9,518 nt of DNA, taken from contig JAJFLK010000514.1 of assembly GCA_021772735.1 (NCBI GenBank), positions 1 to 9,518 of the forward strand. Reading direction: 5' to 3'. Made by a program: the position numbers and the translations under genes. Positions 1-5,693 of the stretch are shown here, piece after piece. The notes under the pieces are model-generated. The model made no database searches, was not told where the DNA came from, and saw only the letters and a list, made by a program, of their open reading frames with translations. The number at the start of each line of letters is the position of its first letter. The first letter of the stretch is position 1. Source of the DNA: Candidatus Sumerlaeota bacterium (GTDB taxonomy: Bacteria > Sumerlaeota > Sumerlaeia > MVZB01 > JAJFLK01).

Positions 1-298
1 CATCGCCGCCGGGCGCGAATTGGATATTGCGCGGTTCCGTGAGATCGCCTTCGAGGTAGACGCCGACCTTGAATCCGTCGGGGACCATCACCTCGGAGCC
101 CGCCGGTTGCGCCATCTCTTTGGGGAAATTCATGACCATGCGGCCCCGCGCGTCCTTGGGCAGCTCATCGAGATTGACCTCGATTTGTTTGCCGACGGGG
201 TCATGATAATCCTCGGCCGCCGCGGCGGTCCGTGCAGGCACAAGGGCGACAATAAAAGCCGAGATACAGACGAGATGTGTAAGGCGGATTGAGTTCAA
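1..298 (-). CDS. Secreted PQQ-/sorbosone-dehydrogenase-like beta-propeller protein, N-terminal part (cut by window edge)
   Basis: The first 99 codons of a minus-strand gene are present; the rest lies left of the window. No in-frame ATG exists between the upstream stop (359-361) and the open frame. The best start is TTG at 298-296, preceded by an AAAGG ribosome-binding site nine bases upstream. Residues 1-28 look like a Sec signal peptide: a short N-region with one Arg, a hydrophobic core (about residues 9-20) and an Ala-rich end suggesting cleavage after Ala28. Export to the periplasm or cell surface is therefore likely. Residues 72-99 (VPDGFKVGVYLEG, then TEPRNIQFAPGGD) resemble the first blade of glucose/sorbosone dehydrogenase-like six-bladed propellers, which often bind PQQ and oxidise sugars or alcohols. 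Active-site residues would lie in the missing part, so substrate and cofactor are unknown. Another propeller type (NHL/SMP-30-like) is possible. Confidence 0.62.
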   Translation of the reverse strand, partial: MNSIRLTHLVCISAFIVALVPARTAAAAEDYHDPVGKQIEVNLDELPKDARGRMVMNFPKEMAQPAGSEVMVPDGFKVGVYLEGDLTEPRNIQFAPGGD

Positions 299-475
299 AG
301 CGGTGGACCTTTCGCATGAAAAGTTGAGGTGATATTCGGGCGCATGTCGAGCGCCACATTACGTTTTTCAGATCGAATTTTCCACCGGCTTGATGGGCCG
401 GGTTTGCAATCGCCCGGTCAGACGGGAATACTCTTGCAGCTCGATCGAACGCGATGGTGGGGGTGACTCAAGGGC
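299..475. other. Divergent intergenic region between the propeller protein and the thioesterase
   Basis: These 177 bases separate two genes that start in opposite directions, so promoters for both probably lie here. I see no convincing -35/-10 pair, operator repeat or small gene. Only the minus-strand ribosome-binding site near 308 and a purine-rich stretch (457-463) before the plus-strand gene stand out. Confidence 0.45.
307..313 (-). promoter_or_regulatory. Ribosome-binding site supporting the TTG start at 298
   Basis: Read on the minus strand the bases are GAAAGGT, a good Shine-Dalgarno match ending nine bases before the TTG at 298-296. It decides the start, because no ATG is in frame. 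The nearby ATG at 317-315 is in another frame that stops after about 38 codons. Confidence 0.55.
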
Positions 476-1501
476 ATGACGGATTATTCGAGATCGGATC
501 GATGGCTTTGCGCCGAGACTACCGCGCGCGAGGACTGGCTCGACGAGAACGGCCATGTGAACGTGCGGTATTATTTCCGCCTCGTAACGATGGGCGTTCG
601 CAGATTGATGCCGGGCATTCTTGAGGGCGATCGGGGCAACGAAGCCTCTGCCGGAAATCTGGATGGCGAGAAATCCGAGGCCGCTACGGATCGACTCTAC
701 TTCTCGCTCGATTTGAAGATCCGATATCTCGCCGAGCTTATAGCTGGGGAACAAATTCGCGTGACGGCGACTCCGCTGAGGCGTTCCGATAATACCGTCA
801 CAATTTTGTTTCAGATTGAGCGGACGGGCCAGGAGCAAGAGGCCCCACGGCTCGCGGCTGAAATCCAATGGAAGGGTGCTTACGTCAATCGAGAGTCGAG
901 GCGCGTCGACCCCCTGGGCGAGGCCGCGTGCCGGGTGTTCGATGCCAAGCTCGCGCTGGCTGGCGCCGACGCCCCGGCCGGGCTCCGAGATCGCCCCAAA
1001 GGCCTCCCGATGACCCCGCTCGGGAAGGCCGATCTGATCACTTCGGCTCGGGGCGCGGTCAAGCCGGATTGGATCGACGAAAACGGCCATGTGAACATCG
1101 AATACTACATGGTCGTTTTCGATTCTGCCGCGCGACGGTTTTTCCAGTTGATGGGCTTTGAGGCCGACATGTGGGAGAACGGGCGAACCGCGTTTGCGCT
1201 GGAATCGCACATTAATTTCCAATGCGAGATGAAGCTGGATCAGTCGTATTGGGTCACGACGCATCTGCTGTCGGTCGCACGCAAGACGTTCTCTTTTCGC
1301 AGTATGCTTTGGCTGCCGGCCGGCGCTGATTCCAAAGACGCCTCACCCGGCGGCGAGTCCGTTTTGGCGGCCACCTGTGATCAGACCTCCGCCTTCGTGG
1401 ATTTCAGTACACGGCGCGTCGTCACGGTGCCCGATTCAATCATCGATATTGTCGCACAGGCCCACGGAATGGACGCGTCGGCTTTGACCGTTTCAAAGTG
1501 A
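476..1501 (+). CDS. Tandem double-hotdog acyl-CoA thioesterase-family protein
   Basis: This 341-residue protein appears to consist of two consecutive hotdog-fold thioesterase domains, about residues 10-150 and 185-335. Each begins with the same signature: DWLDENGHVNVRYY (Asp23, Asn25, His27) and DWIDENGHVNIEYY (Asp201, Asn203, His205), 178 residues apart. The Asp-x-Asn-x-His-Val-Asn pattern is known from 4HBT-like thioesterases, from the thioesterase domains linked to carnitine dehydrogenase (betainyl-CoA thioesterases) and from plant acyl-ACP thioesterases, where Asn and His serve catalysis. The expected reaction is hydrolysis of an acyl-CoA-type thioester in the cytoplasm; the substrate is unknown. 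Single-domain relatives are about half this length, so this looks like an internal duplication. There is no signal peptide. ATG 476 is the first sensible start, with purine-rich upstream bases (GGTGGGGG at 456-463, AGGG at 471-474) that are not ideally spaced. The stop overlaps an in-frame GTG of the molybdoenzyme frame, and the two genes are probably co-transcribed. Confidence 0.8.
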   Translation: MTDYSRSDRWLCAETTAREDWLDENGHVNVRYYFRLVTMGVRRLMPGILEGDRGNEASAGNLDGEKSEAATDRLYFSLDLKIRYLAELIAGEQIRVTATPLRRSDNTVTILFQIERTGQEQEAPRLAAEIQWKGAYVNRESRRVDPLGEAACRVFDAKLALAGADAPAGLRDRPKGLPMTPLGKADLITSARGAVKPDWIDENGHVNIEYYMVVFDSAARRFFQLMGFEADMWENGRTAFALESHINFQCEMKLDQSYWVTTHLLSVARKTFSFRSMLWLPAGADSKDASPGGESVLAATCDQTSAFVDFSTRRVVTVPDSIIDIVAQAHGMDASALTVSK

Positions 1502-1620
1502 ATCCGCTTGCGCCCGCTATTTGGGCCTCGGCATACTCTTTTTGCGGGGCTTCCCGAGAGTTTCCAGGTAGGCCGCCAGGATTTCAGCGCGATTTTCGAA
1601 CGGGTCTTTGCCCGCATGAT

Positions 1621-1626
1621 GGGGGA
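1621..1626 (+). promoter_or_regulatory. Ribosome-binding site for the molybdoenzyme start at 1633
   Basis: GGGGGA lies six bases before ATG 1633. It supports this start over the in-frame GTG at 1498, which overlaps the stop of the preceding gene as GTGA but would add a 45-residue leader with no recognisable features. Confidence 0.55.
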
Positions 1627-1632
1627 TTATGT

Positions 1633-3894
1633 ATGTCTGCAATGTCAGCAACCGAGACCGCCGGCGCGCCCGGCGCCACTCCGTCCGGCGCAACGGATTG
1701 GAAGAAAACCGCCTGCATTCTGTGCACGGAGAACTGCGGCCTCGAAGTCCAGATCGAAGACGGGCATTTCACGCGCATTCGCGGCGATAAGTCTCATCAT
1801 CACTCCAGGGGATACCTCTGTCAGAAGGCCTCGCGGCTCGATTACTATCAGAATCACAACGACCGCCTGACGACGCCCTTGCGACGCCGCGCCGATAACA
1901 CATTCGAGGCCATCTCATGGGACATTGCCATCGGCGAGATCGCCGAGCGGCTCGTCGCGCTGCGCGATGAGCACACCGGTCGTTGCTTTGCCTTCTCCGG
2001 CGGCGGCGGGCAGGGCAATCACCTCGGCGGAATTTATGGCAACGCGCTGAAACGCGCGATGAAAAGCCGTTTCCATTACAGCTCCCTCGCGCAGGAGAAG
2101 ACCGGCGGCTTCTGGGTCAATGGGCATCTCTACGGACGCCAGAGCGCGTTTCCGACCAATGACGTTCCCAACGCCGATTTTATTCTGTTCCTGGGGACGA
2201 ACCCCTGGCAGTCGCACGGCTTCCCAAGGGCCCGCAAGGTCTTGGGCGAAATTTCAAAAGACCCGAACCGAAAGATGGTGGTCGTCGATCCCTGGCGAAC
2301 AAAGACCGCCGAGCTGGCCGATGTCCACCTTGCCGTCCGGCCCGGTCGTGATGCGTATCTGTTGAGCGCCATGCTCGGGACCATCGTGCAGGAGGGGCTC
2401 GAAGCCGCCGAGTTTATCGAGAACCGCGCGGTCGGGTTCGAGCGGATTCGCGAAGTTTTCTCCGAGATACCGGTGGATCAATACGCGGAATTCGCCGGGC
2501 TCGACCCGGCCCTCGTTCGCCAGGTCGCGCGAGAATATGCGGCGGCCGACAAGGCCGCGATCCGCGCCGATCTCGGGCTCGAACACACGTTCCACAGCAC
2601 GCTGAACGATTACCTTGGCAAACTGCTTTACCTCATTACCGGCCACTTCGCCCGCGAGGGATGCAATCATCTTCTCGCGCAGTTCCTCCCAATCATCGGG
2701 CATTCGGGCGATCCGGATGCGAGCGGCGGGAAATATTGGCGGACGACCGTCGGGGGCGTCTCGGAGATCAGCCAGCTTTTCCCGCCCAATGAACTGCCCG
2801 GCGAGATCAACAATGACGATCCGGGCCGCATCCGCGCCGTCTGGGTCGATTCCATGAATCCGATCAACACGGCTGCCGACACGCAGGCTTACGTCGAAGC
2901 GTTCGAGAAGCTGGAGCTGCTTGTGGTTGTTGACGTCGCGATGACCGAGACGGCCCAACTGGCGGATTACGTTCTGCCTGCCTCAAGCCAATTCGAGAAA
3001 TGGGAAGCGACGTTCTTTGGGGCCGGCGTTCCATCGCATATCTTTCATCTGCGTGAACCGCTGTTCGAGCCGATGGAGGGGACGCTGGCCGAGCCGGAAA
3101 TCTACACCCGTCTGCTGCGCGCAATGGGCGAGACGGCATCGACCTCACCCCTGCTCGGAGCCGTCGATCAGGTTGACGCGATGGCGCCGCAACTTCGCGA
3201 TCAATCTGATAATTTCAAAATGGTCGCCGCCCCGATCTTTATGGGCAGCCAGACCTACGCGTCAAAGAACAAGGTAGCGGTCGAGCGAACCGGGTCCAGC
3301 GACGAAGGCATGGGCCTCGGTGCGTCGCTCTTTGGCAAGATCATCTCGGAGCGAGGGGGCGCCGAGATCGGCCGTTTCGACTTCGAAGAAACCTGGGATT
3401 TCGTGCGCCATGGCGACGGCCGGATCCATCTCGCCATCGACGAGCTTCTCGGATGGCTGCCCGATCTGGAGCGCGAGATCGAAAACGGATTCTATGAAGA
3501 CGAGAAGTTTCCGTTTCTGCTGTCCGCGGGCGGTCGGCGCTCGTATAATGCCAACCAGATTTTCCGCGATCCGGCATGGCGTCGAGACGATCCCGAGGGC
3601 GCGCTTTGGATTCACCCCGACGATCTGGACCGGCTCGGGCTCGCCTCAGGCACGGAGGTTGTTGTTGAATCGAACCGGGGGCGCGTCACCGTCACGGCCG
3701 AAGCGGATCCGGGTGCTCAGCCGGGCTTCGTCGCCCTGCCACATGGATATGGAATGACGTATCCCGGTGAAGATGGTGGTCCGCGCGTCGCGGACGGTCC
3801 GGCCGTCAACATCCTGACCGCGGCCGGTGAGTGCGACCCGATCGCCAGGACGCCGTATCATAAAAATGTCCGTGTGAAAATACGCAAGGCGTAA
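1633..3894 (+). CDS. Molybdopterin (bis-MGD) oxidoreductase with N-terminal [4Fe-4S] domain
   Basis: The 753-residue protein belongs to the DMSO-reductase/formate-dehydrogenase superfamily. Residues 28-63 hold C-x2-C-x3-C-x27-C (Cys28, 31, 35, 63), the usual [4Fe-4S] site. The catalytic molybdopterin domain follows (about 70-500), with an SGGGGQGNHLGG stretch, LGTNP and VVDPWRTKTAELAD segments typical of pterin binding. The C-terminal molybdopterin-dinucleotide-binding domain starts near residue 625 and includes the NANQIFRDP and ALPHGYG segments. A family-specific insert of about 120 residues precedes it. There is no twin-arginine signal, so it should work in the cytoplasm. By eye alignment with the NSRLC-type motif of nitrate reductases and formate dehydrogenases, the Mo-ligand Cys/Sec position is Ala153 (YSSLAQEKTGG), as I recall from other uncharacterised members. 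The substrate is unknown. The preceding thioesterase gene, in the same direction and 131 bases away, suggests a shared catabolic operon. No electron-transfer subunit is encoded next to it in the window. Confidence 0.88.
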   Translation: MSAMSATETAGAPGATPSGATDWKKTACILCTENCGLEVQIEDGHFTRIRGDKSHHHSRGYLCQKASRLDYYQNHNDRLTTPLRRRADNTFEAISWDIAIGEIAERLVALRDEHTGRCFAFSGGGGQGNHLGGIYGNALKRAMKSRFHYSSLAQEKTGGFWVNGHLYGRQSAFPTNDVPNADFILFLGTNPWQSHGFPRARKVLGEISKDPNRKMVVVDPWRTKTAELADVHLAVRPGRDAYLLSAMLGTIVQEGLEAAEFIENRAVGFERIREVFSEIPVDQYAEFAGLDPALVRQVAREYAAADKAAIRADLGLEHTFHSTLNDYLGKLLYLITGHFAREGCNHLLAQFLPIIGHSGDPDASGGKYWRTTVGGVSEISQLFPPNELPGEINNDDPGRIRAVWVDSMNPINTAADTQAYVEAFEKLELLVVVDVAMTETAQLADYVLPASSQFEKWEATFFGAGVPSHIFHLREPLFEPMEGTLAEPEIYTRLLRAMGETASTSPLLGAVDQVDAMAPQLRDQSDNFKMVAAPIFMGSQTYASKNKVAVERTGSSDEGMGLGASLFGKIISERGGAEIGRFDFEETWDFVRHGDGRIHLAIDELLGWLPDLEREIENGFYEDEKFPFLLSAGGRRSYNANQIFRDPAWRRDDPEGALWIHPDDLDRLGLASGTEVVVESNRGRVTVTAEADPGAQPGFVALPHGYGMTYPGEDGGPRVADGPAVNILTAAGECDPIARTPYHKNVRVKIRKA

Positions 3895-4038
3895 TGATCT
3901 CACACCGCAGCGTGTCCGAGTCGGTCGATCGTTGCCCGCTGAGTAGGTTCAATTATCGATTTCCATTGATCCCAATCGCCGGTCTTCAGACGATGGCGCT
4001 TAATTCTCGAATCCCATTTTAGGTGTCATGGATGACAT
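3895..4038. other. Intergenic region before the RibD-C gene
   Basis: These 144 bases are more AT-rich than the flanking coding DNA, especially from about 3945. They probably hold the end of the molybdoenzyme transcript and a promoter for the reductase gene. I see no strong hairpin with a T-run and no clear promoter hexamers. An inverted repeat occupies the last bases and is listed separately. Confidence 0.35.
4024..4037 (+). repeat. Inverted repeat abutting the RibD-C start codon
   Basis: TGTCAT-GG-ATGACA is a perfect 6-bp inverted repeat with a 2-bp centre, ending one base before ATG 4039. It could be an operator half-site pair; the 2-base centre is too short to close an RNA hairpin without opening inner pairs. 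A short chance palindrome is also possible. Confidence 0.3.
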
Positions 4039-4563
4039 ATGAGACGAATAGTTTATCAGGTCGCGATGAGTTTGGATGGATACATTGCCAGGCCAAACGA
4101 TGAATTCGATTGGATCCCGGAGGATCCCGACCTCGATTTCGAAGACTTATTCGGTCAATTCGATACGCTGCTTGTCGGCCGCCGTACTTACGAGGTTATG
4201 CAAAAGTCCGGGGACACCTCGATTTTCGACAGCATGAAGGTATACCTCTTTTCTAAAACACTGACCAAGGACGCACCTCCAGGTATTACGATCATCGGTG
4301 ACGACTGGGAGAAGACCGTCAGCTCACTCCGCAATGAATCGGGCAAAAATATATGGTTGTTTGGAGGCGGTCGCCTCTTTCAAAGTTTGCTCGGGGCAAA
4401 ACTGGTCGACGCTGTCGAAATAGCCGTCGTTCCGGTGTTGTTGGGGGCCGGGATACACATGTTGCCCCCGCCCATCCCAACTGAGAGCCTCAAGCTGACC
4501 GGACATAGAAGCTACGAGAAGTCCGGCATTGTTTTTTTGGAATACGATTTAATACGACGCTAG
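4039..4563 (+). CDS. RibD C-terminal / dihydrofolate-reductase-like family protein
   Basis: This 174-residue protein matches the stand-alone RibD-C/DHFR-like family (YwjB/YyaP type) over its whole length. It opens with MRRIVYQVAMSLDGYIA, the hallmark start of the family. It then has FDTLLVGRRTYEVM (about residues 41-54), a central LFGGGRLFQSLL dinucleotide-binding stretch (about 112-123) and VVPVLLGAGIHML (about 131-143). Such proteins are presumed NAD(P)H-dependent reductases of pterin-like or other small substrates; few have a proven reaction. It is cytoplasmic, with no signal peptide. The start is set by the conserved N-terminus. Sampled lines of this gene are about 43-52% G+C against about 72% in a sampled line of the molybdoenzyme, and codons such as ATA, TTA and TTT are frequent, which suggests acquisition from a lower-GC source. 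It converges with the HDOD gene 47 bases downstream. Confidence 0.85.
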   Translation: MRRIVYQVAMSLDGYIARPNDEFDWIPEDPDLDFEDLFGQFDTLLVGRRTYEVMQKSGDTSIFDSMKVYLFSKTLTKDAPPGITIIGDDWEKTVSSLRNESGKNIWLFGGGRLFQSLLGAKLVDAVEIAVVPVLLGAGIHMLPPPIPTESLKLTGHRSYEKSGIVFLEYDLIRR

Positions 4564-4610
4564 CAAGTCTCTGGGATCCGCTTAGAACGGGCGTTTGAGT
4601 CGTGGTCGTA

Positions 4611-5468
4611 TCAGGAAAAGGCGGCTCGTTGCTCATTGATCAGAGCCGGAAGAACCTCAACGGCTTCTTCGATGGTTTCGGCGTCCAGACCGATGATTTG
4701 TCCGGGTCGGGAGGCGAGGGCGTCCATTTCCTGAGGATTCTCGATGCCGAGACCGAGCTGATGGGTGAGGAGATTTGCGACGCTGACGACGGCGACAAGG
4801 GGTTCCGCTTCAATTGGCAGGTCGCCCTCGCCTTCAATCTCGTGGTGGAACTGCATGACTTCGATCAGGTCCGGGGCGAGTCCCCATTTCAGACCCACCA
4901 CCGCGCCGACCGGAGCGTGCGTGCAGGGCAGGATCTTTCCATCTTCATGCTGGTGGAAGCGCTTGCCCTCTGCGGCGGCTTGATCGATGAGCGCCCCGTA
5001 GACGTCGGAAATCTGGTGATAGATGACCAGCTTGCCGACATCGTGGAGCAGTCCTCCGAGAAAGGCCTCCTCGGGCCGCGCGACCCCTAACCGGTCAGCG
5101 AGCCATTGGCTCGTGACGGCAACGCAAATGGCGTGATTCCACATGGCGTTCGGGTGAGGCTTTCTGGGGTCGAAGACCTGGTCCAGCGCGCCGAGTAGGA
5201 CGATCTGCCGGAGCTGAATCATGCCCATGCGAACGACCGCCTGATTTACGGAGTTTGCCGGAACCGAGCCGGCGAAGAGCGGAGAATTGGCGATGCGCAG
5301 GACGCGGGCTGCCAACGCCGGATCCGAACAGATTAGCCGATCAAGATCCTTTGCGTTCGTATCCTCGCGGTCGATCAATTGCATGGCCTCAATGGCGACT
5401 TCGGCAAGGAGAGGGAGATCGTCCTCCTTGATTTCCACGGTCCAGGTTTGATCTGATGATTCGTTCAT
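4611..5468 (-). CDS. HDOD domain-containing signalling protein
   Basis: The 285-residue soluble protein is an HDOD-family member, with the domain covering about residues 12-240. Typical landmarks are DPALAARVLRIANSPLF (49-65), an NQAVVRMGMIQLRQIVLL helix pair (75-92), AMWNHAI (His112), EEAFLGGLLHDVGKLV (His142-Asp143), THAPVGA (His184) and QFHHE (His208-His209). HDOD proteins usually act in regulation (cell-cycle control, biofilm, motility, c-di-GMP-linked signalling) rather than as enzymes, although this one keeps several of the HD metal-ligand positions. The place where HD phosphohydrolases carry the last Asp seems to be Asn232 (SVANLL). There is no fused receiver or GGDEF domain, so the input is unknown. 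ATG 5468-5466 has only a weak GGAT ribosome-binding site about eight bases upstream. The gene is divergent from the glycosyltransferase and convergent with the RibD-C gene, so it is probably a single-gene unit. Confidence 0.87.
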   Translation of the reverse strand: MNESSDQTWTVEIKEDDLPLLAEVAIEAMQLIDREDTNAKDLDRLICSDPALAARVLRIANSPLFAGSVPANSVNQAVVRMGMIQLRQIVLLGALDQVFDPRKPHPNAMWNHAICVAVTSQWLADRLGVARPEEAFLGGLLHDVGKLVIYHQISDVYGALIDQAAAEGKRFHQHEDGKILPCTHAPVGAVVGLKWGLAPDLIEVMQFHHEIEGEGDLPIEAEPLVAVVSVANLLTHQLGLGIENPQEMDALASRPGQIIGLDAETIEEAVEVLPALINEQRAAFS

Positions 5469-5693
5469 TTGGGCATCCGGTTTCGGCGGGGGTTGAGTTA
5501 TTTGAAAAGCTGCATGGGCCGTGATTCTTTGGCCATCGGGACGCTTCTATCTCCACGCGGCAGGCGCACCGATGACCGAGTCGGCGCCCAATTGTAGGCA
5601 CCACCTCTTGTATGCCTGATCGGTCCCACAGGCATCGATCTTGACTAATTCTGAGAATCCCCAGCGCTCGGCCCAGGCGATAAGGCCTGGTGG
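5469..5693. other. Divergent intergenic region between HDOD and glycosyltransferase genes
   Basis: These 225 bases should hold promoters for both flanking genes. TTGAAA (5510-5515) and TTGACT (5641-5646) on the plus strand resemble -35 elements, but neither has a good -10 at normal spacing. On the minus strand a 61-codon frame without a start (5732-5547) reads like protein and is discussed as a finding. The last 20 bases form the hairpin listed separately. Confidence 0.4.
5673..5690 (+). promoter_or_regulatory. Hairpin overlapping the glycosyltransferase ribosome-binding site
   Basis: CCAGGC (5673-5678) and GCCTGG (5685-5690) pair perfectly around the six-base loop GATAAG. The best ribosome-binding site, AAGG at 5682-5685, lies in the loop and the first stem base, and ATG follows three bases after the stem. 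A stem here could limit or present the site for translation. It may also be coincidental. Confidence 0.35.

Noticed and set aside
20..292. Plus-strand 90-codon frame at the left edge
   Set aside because: It is antisense to the propeller-protein start, which has a signal peptide and ribosome-binding site; the plus frame shows neither.
368..1264. Long minus-strand open frame (298 codons) opposite the thioesterase
   Set aside because: It is antisense to a gene with clear duplicated thioesterase motifs; its translation shows no domain, and GC-rich third positions explain the open frame.
3901..3918. Possible terminator hairpin after the molybdoenzyme (ACAC...GTGT)
   Set aside because: The stem is only four pairs and no T-run follows.
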